DNA of 64,000 nt, taken from assembly GCA_015689705.1 (NCBI GenBank), contig WVSN01000010.1, positions 1 through 64,000 on the forward strand. The letters are read 5' to 3'. The position numbers and the translations under genes were made by a program. Shown piece by piece: positions 1 to 7,423 of the stretch; position 1 is the stretch's first letter; the number at the start of each line of letters is the position of its first letter. A model generated the notes under the pieces. That model was not told the DNA's origin. It did no database searches and worked only from the letters and a program-made list of their open reading frames with translations. The DNA comes from Rhodobacterales bacterium HKCCE3408. GTDB taxonomy: Bacteria > Pseudomonadota > Alphaproteobacteria > Rhodobacterales > Rhodobacteraceae.

Positions 1-520
1 CGTAGTCGGACTGGTACTGGCTGTCGCGTCCCCCGGTCGCCGGCCGGACAGTTGCAAGCGTATCGACGATCAAGAGACGGGCATCCGGGGTCGCATCGAC
101 CCATGCCTGGAACGCCTCGAGGCCGCCACCGTCAAGCCGCGGCCACTCCGTGGAGAAGAGGAACCGATCTGGCCAGGTGTCAGCGGACAGTGCCACCCGC
201 TCCATGCGCTTCTTCAGACGACGGTGGTTATCCTCGAGGGCCGCATAAAGCACAGACCCCTGTTTGGCCGGCCTCCCCAGCACTTCGCCGGTCTCGGACA
301 CACCGTAGCCGATCTGGAGGGCCAGCCACGACTTTCCAAGCTTAGGCTTTCCAGCGAAGAGGGTGACACCTTCTGGCAGCATTCCATCGACGACCCACGA
401 GACCGGAGGAAACTCGGTCGACTGGAGTTCCCGAGCAGAGACCATCGCGGGCAGGTTTCCAGCTGGGTCAACTGCATTCGCGTCGACCTCCGCCGCTTTG
501 AGGGCTTGATCCCAGCTCAT
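1..520 (-). CDS. RepA-like AAA ATPase/helicase, partial (cut by window start)
   Basis: The open frame starts with ATG at 520 and runs off the left edge, giving 173 visible residues without a stop. Residues 57-64 read GKPKLGKS, a Walker A loop preceded by a hydrophobic strand (VTLFA), and residues about 148-155 read ARLLIVDT, a Walker B-like strand. This layout is that of RecA-fold RepA/DnaB-type ATPases (AAA_25) carried by plasmids, phages and P4-like islands, where they act in replication initiation. The start overlaps the stop of the upstream gene in an ATGA junction, so it is translationally coupled to the small ORFs behind AlpA. Replication function is inferred from family and context; a regulatory ATPase is possible. 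Confidence 0.75.
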   Translation of the reverse strand, partial: MSWDQALKAAEVDANAVDPAGNLPAMVSARELQSTEFPPVSWVVDGMLPEGVTLFAGKPKLGKSWLALQIGYGVSETGEVLGRPAKQGSVLYAALEDNHRRLKKRMERVALSADTWPDRFLFSTEWPRLDGGGLEAFQAWVDATPDARLLIVDTLATVRPATGGRDSQYQSDY

Positions 521-909
521 GCCACGGCCCTCCGGGAAGCCGCCTCGAGGAAGGCCTTCTTTTCCCGGGCCGGCAGACGCGCGTAGCAGGCCGTGAGCCA
601 CGCCTTGATCTCAGCATGACTGGCGACGTTTGCCCACCAACGGGCTTCGTCCTCGACAGGGCTGATACACGGCAGCGGTCGTCCGGCGGTTTCCTGGTTC
701 ACCTCGAAGCCAAGGGCCTCGAGGATGTCCCTGTCATCCATGGTGGCGGCAATGGCGGCAATGGTGATAGCCCGCTCGTCCGCGGTCAGGCGCAGGTCAA
801 CAACCCGCGCCGCGTCAATCCATGCGGCCGGATCATCTTCAAGGGTCAGCGCGTTACGCAGAACCGCGCAAGCGCGCAGGCGATCTTCCTGGCGTTCTTC
901 GAATGTCAT
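517..909 (-). CDS. Hypothetical protein of integrated element
   Basis: This 130-residue protein of unrecognised family is acidic and Ala-rich, with no signal peptide or membrane segment. It sits in a tight four-gene string in which every junction is an ATGA overlap (906-909 upstream, 517-520 downstream), which supports it as a real coding gene even without a recognised domain. It lies between the small ORF at 906-1112 and the RepA-like ATPase. The C-terminal half (residues about 85-130) has a helical look, with WWANVASHAEIKAWL followed by basic residues. No function is assigned. Confidence 0.6.
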   Translation of the reverse strand: MTFEERQEDRLRACAVLRNALTLEDDPAAWIDAARVVDLRLTADERAITIAAIAATMDDRDILEALGFEVNQETAGRPLPCISPVEDEARWWANVASHAEIKAWLTACYARLPAREKKAFLEAASRRAVA

Positions 910-1112
910 CGCCGGTCCTCCCCGAAGTGAAGGGCTGCGATGATGGCCGCCTGGCTCGAGCGCAGACCAAAGCGCCGCATCAGGTGGCGCCTTTGCAAGT
1001 CGGTGCAGGTCGCGTATGTTTGTCCATGGGAGTTGAGGTCCAATTCAAAATCCCGATCCGCCCCGGTCGCGCGCGCCAACGCGCTTCCGGGGCCTATTTT
1101 TCTGTTATTCAT
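906..1112 (-). CDS. Small hypothetical protein of integrated element
   Basis: A 68-residue protein with no recognised domain. It starts in an ATGA overlap with the AlpA-like gene (1109-1112) and ends in another with the next ORF (906-909). The middle (residues 35-60) is basic and contains LQRRHLMRRFGLRSSQAAIIAAL, quoted here only as position information: it could form a small helix-turn-helix, but this is a guess. Evidence for coding is operon structure and the uninterrupted frame. Confidence 0.5.
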   Translation of the reverse strand: MNNRKIGPGSALARATGADRDFELDLNSHGQTYATCTDLQRRHLMRRFGLRSSQAAIIAALHFGEDRR

Positions 1113-1315
1113 TTGTTACCTCCGGCCTTGGCGGCATCGCCCGCAGCTTCAGCACACGCCGTGATCGCGGCGTCGATATCGGACTCGGGCCAGTAGAGCC
1201 TCGCGCCAAATTTGATCGGCTTGGGCAAACGCCCAAATTCGACGTCGCGGTAAATCGAACTGCGGCCACGGCCGCCCAACTTCTTCTGCAGTTCTCGGAA
1301 CGAAAGGTATCGCAT
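1109..1315 (-). CDS. AlpA-like DNA-binding regulator/excisionase
   Basis: A 68-residue protein with the AlpA/MerR-type winged helix layout: an N-terminal MRYLSFRELQKKLG helix, the SSIYRDVEFGRLPKP turn and recognition region, then FGARLYWPESDIDAAI. Proteins of this family activate integrase or act as excisionase in P4-type elements. It is the first gene of the four-gene minus-strand unit ending in the RepA-like ATPase, and its length is normal for the family. Start at 1315 is ATG. The association with the integrase at 2123-3313 makes the mobile-element role likely. Confidence 0.8.
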   Translation of the reverse strand: MRYLSFRELQKKLGGRGRSSIYRDVEFGRLPKPIKFGARLYWPESDIDAAITACAEAAGDAAKAGGNK

Positions 1316-1395
1316 CGAAGCACCTCTAGACTGGGTGCCCGATTGTCTTGGTGAGCACCTCAGGGGTTATTGGTGCCCATCCATCTACAGGTGAT

Positions 1396-2130
1396 TCACA
1401 CGACGCGCATACGCCCTATCGGCCACAATTGGGCGTCCGGTCCGACTACCCATTCCCGACCCGGCTTAGTCAGGCCCAGAGCCTCAAGGTACCGGCATCT
1501 AAACATATGAATGATGGCATTCGCTCGCGCGCGGTTAACCTTGTGTTTCCCGTGCGTTAGCCAGTCGCGAATGGTGCCGGAGGTCACGTTCAGCCCCCTC
1601 AGTCGGAAGGCTTCTGACAAGATATCCGCGGCGCTGATTTCGTTAAATCCGTCGCCACGGGACAGAGGGATGCCGTACGCGTCTTTGAGGTACTGGGCAA
1701 TGTCTTGCGCCACCAAAAACGCGCCGAATCTTTGCCCGCCTTGCGGTCCTGTTCGGGCGACACCTACGCCCTTGCCGGACACAATGCTGCGGCAGATCCC
1801 ACGAAGTTCCTTCGGTACGGGTTCTCCCTCCCAAATATTGCAGGCGCAAATCTCGCGCACCATCGCCATTGCATCTGGGCTTCCAGTGGCCTCGATGGCG
1901 AGCCATTCAGCAGCTTCCCCACCCACCCGATAGAATACGGACTCCGCGCTACAAACCACTGACTCGATGCCTGGCGTGACGGACAGCAGGACCCTAATGT
2001 AGTCAAAATCCGCAATCTCTGGTAGCGATGCCCGCATAAGTCGCTCGGCATCCTCAACGCATTCAATTGCAAGCGCCAGGGCGGGAAGTTCGGGGACGTC
2101 CCCGTCTTTGGCCTCCGCACGCTTAACCAT
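1396..2130 (-). CDS. Hypothetical protein downstream of integrase
   Basis: A 244-residue protein with no family I can name. Its start overlaps the last 8 bases of the integrase gene, so the two are probably cotranscribed. The N-terminal half is acidic; residues about 180-215 (a GTIRDWLTHGKHKVNR stretch) look like a basic helix-turn-helix-like segment and may bind DNA. No membrane segment is visible. It may be a cargo gene or an element-maintenance gene of the integrated element. Function unknown. Confidence 0.6.
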   Translation of the reverse strand: MVKRAEAKDGDVPELPALALAIECVEDAERLMRASLPEIADFDYIRVLLSVTPGIESVVCSAESVFYRVGGEAAEWLAIEATGSPDAMAMVREICACNIWEGEPVPKELRGICRSIVSGKGVGVARTGPQGGQRFGAFLVAQDIAQYLKDAYGIPLSRGDGFNEISAADILSEAFRLRGLNVTSGTIRDWLTHGKHKVNRARANAIIHMFRCRYLEALGLTKPGREWVVGPDAQLWPIGRMRVV

Positions 2131-3313
2131 TTAGGACGACGATGTCTGCGCGCGACTGGCTGACTTGTGCGGCCCATCGCTCCATCAAAACCCTCCGCTG
2201 TTCAATGAAATCAGTCCGCCGGTAGCTCCGTTCTACGCTCCCCCCAACGACGTGCCCCAGCGCCGTCTCGGCCACGTCATGCGGCGTGTTGGTCGTCTCG
2301 GCCACCCAGTCGCGAAAGCTGGAACGGAAGCCGTGCGGACGCTCGGCCATGCCACGCCGTTCCATGAATTTGCTCATGGTCATGTCGGAGATGACGCCTT
2401 TTCTGACGCCGGAGAAAAGGAAGCCGTCACGGGCGAACGGCTTGGCCTCGGCAATGACCTTCTGCGCCTCGATAGAAAGCGGTACGCGGAAATCGCTGGT
2501 CGCGCCCCTGCGTCCCTTCATGGCCTCTGCCGGGATGGTCCAGATATCGTTGTCGATCTGGTCCAGGTTGATGTTGCGCAATGGGAAGCTGCGCACGGCC
2601 GTCAGGATAAGCAGGCGCAGCGCCAACTCTGACAGAGTGCCGCCGTTGAGCGATTGGTAGAAGGCCGGAACGTCGCGCCAGTTCAGTGCCGGGATGTTCG
2701 CTGCAGTGTGGCGTTGTTTGCCGAGTAAAGCTTTGGCTTTGTCCGTGGCCTGCAAGTCCACATGCAGCCCCAGTGCCGCTGCATGGCGCATGACGATGGA
2801 AAGCCGGTTCATGGCCTTTCTCGCTGTATCTGCCTTCGTGTGCCAGATGGGGGCGAGGGTGTCGCGAATATCCCGCTGGTCGATCTGCGCGACCGGCATC
2901 TTGCCGAGACGGGGCAGGATATGATGCTCGAGTGGGCTGAACCACCGGCCGGCTTTGCCATCGCCCTTCAACTCGGCCTTCCGGCTCTCAAAGGCGTCGG
3001 ACGCGACATCCGCCAGTACGAACATGTTGCGCTCTGCCTGCCGGCGCTGGCGTTCACGTTCCTTGATGGCGTCCTTGCCCTCGCGGACTACTGCGCACCA
3101 TTTCTCGGCTTCCTGACGTGCGTCCTTCAGGCTGACTGTCGGGAAGCTGCCCAGCCCCATTTCATGCCGGATACCAAAGAGAGTGTAACGAAGGAACCAC
3201 TGCGCGCCGCCATCGTGGCGCCTGTGGAACCAAAGCCCGCCTCCGTCGGAATATTTTCCAGGGGTCTTGCTGCGAAGCTCAGCACTGGTGAGCTTGTGTC
3301 TTGGGCGCGCCAT
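2123..3313 (-). CDS. P4-type tyrosine site-specific integrase
   Basis: This 396-residue protein has the P4-integrase layout. An N-terminal arm-binding DUF4102-type domain (residues 1-90, with KYSDGGGLWF and MGLGSFPTVSLKDAR) is followed by a core-binding domain and a C-terminal catalytic domain. Catalytic residues visible are Arg in LTAVRSFPLR, His and Arg in RPHGFRSSFRDW, His in ALGH and the nucleophile Tyr in ERSYRRTD. It would integrate and excise the element that extends left out of the window. The ATG start lies at 3313, and a 14-bp palindrome is centred 30 bp upstream. Position at the element border is typical, but no tRNA attachment gene is visible on the right. Confidence 0.93.
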   Translation of the reverse strand: MARPRHKLTSAELRSKTPGKYSDGGGLWFHRRHDGGAQWFLRYTLFGIRHEMGLGSFPTVSLKDARQEAEKWCAVVREGKDAIKERERQRRQAERNMFVLADVASDAFESRKAELKGDGKAGRWFSPLEHHILPRLGKMPVAQIDQRDIRDTLAPIWHTKADTARKAMNRLSIVMRHAAALGLHVDLQATDKAKALLGKQRHTAANIPALNWRDVPAFYQSLNGGTLSELALRLLILTAVRSFPLRNINLDQIDNDIWTIPAEAMKGRRGATSDFRVPLSIEAQKVIAEAKPFARDGFLFSGVRKGVISDMTMSKFMERRGMAERPHGFRSSFRDWVAETTNTPHDVAETALGHVVGGSVERSYRRTDFIEQRRVLMERWAAQVSQSRADIVVLNG

Positions 3314-3758
3314 CCTAATCCACCTATCCGTCCACCCCCATATATGGGGTACCGCGGTGTAGGATGGAACAGCGTTGGACAGGATTTTGTTAATGATCTA
3401 GGCGGAAATGGAAAATACACCGTCCCGTGGCACACCAAGATATAGTGTTACGATGCCCTTCACCGGCACCATCCCCCGAAGATCCGTCCATCGCCGCGCC
3501 GTTCGCAAGGGCGCGATCTTCATTTCGTTTTCCCGGTGGACCGCGGTGCGATTCGCAGTGTGCTCGCAGCAGAACGGTGCTGCGGTGCCGTTGTCCCTTG
3601 GCATGGCGGATTATCGGGCAAAATGAGGGCGAAAGAGTGGCCGAAAGGCCATGAATCTAACCAAAGTACAGGTTCTTACGGGACACTCGATTTGATACTT
3701 ATCGGTCATCCCGCGCCGGGACTGACGGTTCCCCACCTTTGCCGTCAGGTCCGGTCGA
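3314..3758. other. Gene-free border of the integrated element
   Basis: About 445 bases separate the integrase from the terminator of the glucosylglycerol operon. The short open frames here have no recognisable content. The stretch is less GC-rich near 3361-3440. The element's right attachment site should lie here, but I see no tRNA gene or tRNA 3' fragment on either strand, and without the left end the core repeat cannot be identified. Confidence 0.45.
3336..3349. promoter_or_regulatory. 14-bp perfect palindrome upstream of integrase
   Basis: CCCCATATATGGGG is a perfect inverted repeat 23-36 bp ahead of the integrase ATG, in an otherwise gene-free stretch. Directly beside it, accgcggt (3351-3358) is a second small palindrome. 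Such dyads next to an integrase gene are commonly operators or recombinase-binding sites. Function is inferred from position only. Confidence 0.4.
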
Positions 3759-3792
3759 CAGGCCCGGTTCTCCCCGCTCGGAACCGGGCCTG
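3759..3792 (-). terminator. Terminator of the gpsA-ggpS operon
   Basis: A perfect 12-bp stem (CAGGCCCGGTTC / GAACCGGGCCTG) with a 10-nt loop lies 14 bases after the ggpS stop codon on the minus strand. The T tract is poor, so termination may be assisted. A weaker 7-bp hairpin (CTGACGG / CCGTCAG, 3722-3748) follows. Confidence 0.65.
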
Positions 3793-3806
3793 ATCCATTT
3801 TGAGGG

Positions 3807-5303
3807 TCAGGCTGCGGGTCGGTCCTGCCCGATCGCCTCGAACCCGTCGTTGACCGACCGGCCCCAGGCCCGGATGTCGTAGCGCTGGACAGCCTCGCGC
3901 AGCGGCGCCATGCGGGCGCGGCGTTCGGCCTCTTCCATCCCGATCGCGGCGAGGATCGCCTCGTCCATCGAACGGTTGGAGAACGGGTTGGCGATCACCG
4001 CCGAAGACAGCTCGACCGCGGCGCCGGCAAATTCGGACAGCACCAGCACGCCGTCGCCGTCGACCCGCGAGGCGACGAATTCCTTGGCGACCAGGTTCAT
4101 GCCATCAGCCAGCGGCGTGATCCACGCGACATCCGCGGCACGGTAATAGGCCACCAGTTCGTCGAACGGGATGGCGCGCGAGATCAGCGTGATCGGCTGC
4201 CATTCAAGGGAGCCGAACCGGCCGTTGATCCGGCCCGCGGTCTCCTCGATCTCGGCCTGGATCTGGGCGTAGACGGTCATGTTGCGGTTGGCGGGAACCG
4301 AGACGTGCATCAGGCGGACCCGGCCGCGCAAATCTGGACGGCGCTCCAGGATCCGCTCCACGCTTTCGAGCTGCTCGACACCGCCCTTGGTGTAGTCCGT
4401 CCGGCCGACCGACAGCAGCAGCTTCACATCGCCAAGTTCGGCCCGGATGTTCTTCGCCTTGTCCTGCGTCGAGGACAGCGTCGCACGCTCCTCGATGTAG
4501 TCCACGTTCACGCCCACTGGCGCGACGCTGACGGTGACCACGCGGTCGCTGTATTTCAGCGTCGTCGGCACGGTGCGCTCGGTCAGCGCGGTGCCTTCCG
4601 AGATCAGGTCGTCCGACACCCGGACCCGGTCCACCACCTCGACCTCGGTCAGGCTGCGCGCGACCGACACGAAATTGGCGGCATAGCGCGGGATGTGGAA
4701 GCCGACGACATCGCAGGCGAGAAGGCTTTCAACGATCTCCTTCCGCCACGGCAGCACGTTGAACATGTCGGCCGAGGGGAACGGCGTGTGGTGGAAGAAC
4801 GCGATCCGCAGGTCGGGGCGCAGCTTGCGCAGGTAACCCGGCACGAGCCACAGGTTGTAATCGTGGACCCAGACCAGCGCGCCCTTCGCCGCCTCGGCCG
4901 CCGCCGCCTCGGCGAAACGCCAGTTCACCTCTCGGAAGTTCGGCCAGTCGACGGGGTCGTAGTTGTAGCGTTCCTTGAAGGCGTGGAGGATCGGCCAGAA
5001 CGCCTCTTTCGAGGTGACGTGGTAGAACTGCTTCACCTGCTCGGCCGAGAGCGGCAGGCGCGACACCGAATACTTTCCGTAGCTGTCCTCGATCTCCACG
5101 ACCTGCTCGAAGCCGGGGTTCGAGGTGTCCTCGGCCAGCTTCCATGCCACCCAGGCGCCGTGATCGACCGAGCCGAAGAAGCTTTTCAGGGTCGGGACGA
5201 TGCCGTTGGGGCTGGTGTTCTCCTTGAGCTTTACGCGGCCGTCCTCGTCCTCGACCTCCTCATAGGGTTGCCGGTGGTAGACGATGACAAGATCGGAAGG
5301 CAT
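3807..5303 (-). CDS. ggpS: Glucosylglycerol-phosphate synthase (GT20)
   Basis: The 498-residue GT20 enzyme would transfer glucose from ADP-glucose to glycerol 3-phosphate, giving glucosylglycerol phosphate in the cytoplasm. Family marks include [33 protein letters not shown] (phosphate and nucleotide binding) and [13 protein letters not shown]. Trehalose-phosphate synthases (OtsA) share this fold; GgpS is preferred because the gene follows a glycerol-3-phosphate dehydrogenase and a phosphatase. I chose ATG 5303 over the longer frame because AAAGGGGGTCC precedes it and the protein begins with the family-typical [10 protein letters not shown]. It starts 10 bp after the phosphatase gene, so all three genes form one operon. 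Confidence 0.88.
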   Translation of the reverse strand: MPSDLVIVYHRQPYEEVEDEDGRVKLKENTSPNGIVPTLKSFFGSVDHGAWVAWKLAEDTSNPGFEQVVEIEDSYGKYSVSRLPLSAEQVKQFYHVTSKEAFWPILHAFKERYNYDPVDWPNFREVNWRFAEAAAAEAAKGALVWVHDYNLWLVPGYLRKLRPDLRIAFFHHTPFPSADMFNVLPWRKEIVESLLACDVVGFHIPRYAANFVSVARSLTEVEVVDRVRVSDDLISEGTALTERTVPTTLKYSDRVVTVSVAPVGVNVDYIEERATLSSTQDKAKNIRAELGDVKLLLSVGRTDYTKGGVEQLESVERILERRPDLRGRVRLMHVSVPANRNMTVYAQIQAEIEETAGRINGRFGSLEWQPITLISRAIPFDELVAYYRAADVAWITPLADGMNLVAKEFVASRVDGDGVLVLSEFAGAAVELSSAVIANPFSNRSMDEAILAAIGMEEAERRARMAPLREAVQRYDIRAWGRSVNDGFEAIGQDRPAA

Positions 5304-5313
5304 AGGACCCCCT

Positions 5314-6072
5314 TTACGGTGTTTCGTGCAGCTTGAAGGCCTCCACGGCCTCGAGAATGCCGGCGGCGCCGATGCCGCTGGCGTAATGGACGTTGGGCGT
5401 GCCGCTGAGCGCATCGATCAGGCCCTGCTCCGAGCCCCCGACGGCAACGGACGGCACGTCGGTCGCAAGCATGCTGAGATCGTTCAGCGTATCGCCGGCG
5501 GCTAGGCAGCGCTCCTGCGGGACGTCCAGGTGATTGAGCAGGCGGACCAGCGACGGCCCCTTGCTGACGCCCTTCGGCAGCACGTCGAAATATCGGTCGG
5601 CCGAGATCAGCCAGTCATGGCCCATCCGCTCCACGATCTGCTTTGCCGAGGGATGGAAGCGCGACGGGTCCATGTCGTACGAGACGCGATAGCGGAACTC
5701 GGTCGGCTGCAATGTCAGGCCGGGATGGCCGTCGAGCGCGGTGCGGACAAGCCGCGAGGCGTCGCCCCAGAGCGCGGCGATTTCCTCCTCGAGCTCCGGG
5801 ATCGGCGTGACGGGCCCCGGGCCCATCCTGGCGATGGTGGTGCCGACGTCGCCGATGACGTAGTCGGGCCGCGGCACACCGGTCGAGGTCAGCTCCTCGA
5901 TGAAGTCGGGGTCGCGGCCGGTGACGAAGATCAGGCCGATCGTGTCGCGGTTCTCCTCGATCCAGCTGTAAAGGCGGCGGCGGTCGGTCTTCGAGCCGCC
6001 CAGAAACGTACCGTCGAGGTCGGTGGCCAGGACGAAGGTCTTGGCCTGCAATGTCGCAGCGGCGTCTTTCAT
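5314..6072 (-). CDS. HAD-family glucosylglycerol-phosphate phosphatase (probable)
   Basis: A 252-residue Cof/sucrose-phosphatase-like HAD hydrolase. The nucleophile motif is LATDLDGTFLGG near residue 18, motif II is IFVTGRD, and the C-terminal motif is CLAAGDTLNDLSML. It most likely dephosphorylates glucosylglycerol phosphate made by the adjacent GgpS. In some bacteria (Stenotrophomonas-type GgpPS) a HAD phosphatase is fused to the N-terminus of the synthase; here the two are separate but adjacent, in the same order. It is not StpA-like. Start choice is ATG 6072 (TGATG with the gpsA stop); GTG 6075 is the alternative. Substrate is inferred from neighbours. Confidence 0.8.
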   Translation of the reverse strand: MKDAAATLQAKTFVLATDLDGTFLGGSKTDRRRLYSWIEENRDTIGLIFVTGRDPDFIEELTSTGVPRPDYVIGDVGTTIARMGPGPVTPIPELEEEIAALWGDASRLVRTALDGHPGLTLQPTEFRYRVSYDMDPSRFHPSAKQIVERMGHDWLISADRYFDVLPKGVSKGPSLVRLLNHLDVPQERCLAAGDTLNDLSMLATDVPSVAVGGSEQGLIDALSGTPNVHYASGIGAAGILEAVEAFKLHETP

Positions 6073-7214
6073 CACGCGAACCTGCCGGCCATCTCCGACA
6101 GATCGGCGTTGGCCGCCGGGTGGTCGAAGGACAGCTCCATTGCGCGCGGTTCGGCCTCGATCGGGCGCGACCAGAGTGCGACGAAGGTTTCGCCGAGATT
6201 GGCGCCATCATGCAGGATGCGGCGCACGGCCTCGCAGATGGGCATGGAAACGCCCACCCGCGCCGCGAGATCCGTGACGCTGCGCGCGTTCAGTTCACCC
6301 TCGACGACAACCGGCTTGCCTTCGAAACAGGCGTCGCGGGGCGTGCCGCGACCAAGCTGGATGCCGAGGGACATGTTGCGCGAGGTTTCGGACGAACAGG
6401 TCAGTGTCAGGTCCCCGATGCCGGACAGGCCGGTCACGGTCTCGCGCCGTCCGCCAAGCGCCTCGGCGAGCGCCTTCATCTCGTCGAGGCCCCGCGTGAT
6501 CAGGGCGGCGCGCGTGTTTTCGGCGAAGCCTGCACCCGTCATCATCCCGCAGGCGATGGCGACAACGTTCTTCACCGCCCCGCCGATCTCGACGCCGACA
6601 AGGTCGTCGGAGACATAGGCGCGAAACGCGGCGGTCGAGAGCGATACGGCAAACCGCGCGGCCGGGCTCGCCGCCGGGTTCAGGCGGTCGGCATGGGTGA
6701 ACGGGAAGGCCACTGTCGCGGCGGTTGGATGGTTGAGAGCGGTCTCGCGCGCGAAGGTCGGGCCTGAGATGACACCGACGGGATGGCCGGGAAGCTCTTC
6801 CTCGGCGACCTGGCTCATCAGCAGGCCGGTCTCGGATTCAATGCCCTTGGCGCAGACCGCCACCGGAACGCGGGCGGGCAGGTATTCGGCCATCTGGCGC
6901 GCGACGGATCGGATGGAGTGGGACGGGACGACCAGCATGGCGGCGTCGACATCCTTCAGCGCGTCCTCCATCCGGTGCGCGGCGATCAGGCCTTCGGGCA
7001 GCGCGACATCGGGCAGGTGCGCCTCGTTCCGTCCGTCCCGGTTGATATCGTCGACGACGGCCTTGTTGCGGCCCCAGATGCACACGCGGGCACCGGAGCG
7101 GCGCGCCGTTGCGGCCAGGGCCGTGCCCCAGGACCCGGCGCCGATCACGGCGATCCGGGCGAACGGCTCTGCCCGGACGGGGATCGGCTGGCCTTTGACG
7201 TTCTCGTATCGCAT
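6072..7214 (-). CDS. gpsA: NAD(P)-dependent glycerol-3-phosphate dehydrogenase
   Basis: This enzyme reduces dihydroxyacetone phosphate to sn-glycerol 3-phosphate. About 20 residues precede the nucleotide-binding AVIGAGSWGTALA, a longer N-terminus than usual. Other family marks are VPSHSIR, CAKGIE, SGPTFARE, GGAVKNVVAIACG (catalytic Lys) and LSGIGDLTLTCSS. Start is set at ATG 7214, which has GAGGGG just upstream; ATG 7226 is possible. The gene leads the operon with the phosphatase and ggpS, so this copy probably supplies glycerol 3-phosphate for osmolyte synthesis, although it could also serve phospholipid synthesis if no second copy exists. Confidence 0.92.
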   Translation of the reverse strand: MRYENVKGQPIPVRAEPFARIAVIGAGSWGTALAATARRSGARVCIWGRNKAVVDDINRDGRNEAHLPDVALPEGLIAAHRMEDALKDVDAAMLVVPSHSIRSVARQMAEYLPARVPVAVCAKGIESETGLLMSQVAEEELPGHPVGVISGPTFARETALNHPTAATVAFPFTHADRLNPAASPAARFAVSLSTAAFRAYVSDDLVGVEIGGAVKNVVAIACGMMTGAGFAENTRAALITRGLDEMKALAEALGGRRETVTGLSGIGDLTLTCSSETSRNMSLGIQLGRGTPRDACFEGKPVVVEGELNARSVTDLAARVGVSMPICEAVRRILHDGANLGETFVALWSRPIEAEPRAMELSFDHPAANADLSEMAGRFA

Positions 7215-7423
7215 CTGTCCCCTCATGTGCTGCTCTCAATGCGGGATGCGCGGATCGAGATGTCCGCGCGGCGGGTTGTCGCTGTTCTGCATCCCCTAAG
7301 GATGGACCCGGAGCGGCCAATTTCAACCTTGGTCTGGCCGTGCGGCGCGGCTCTGCGGAGTGCCGCGGACCGGGAGCGGGGGAGATATGCCATTTGCACA
7401 AAAAAGATGCAAATGCCGAAACC

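Noticed and set aside
3398-3604. 68-residue minus-strand frame in the element border
   Set aside because: No domain, no ribosome-binding site, no coupling to the integrase; three other frames are equally open there.
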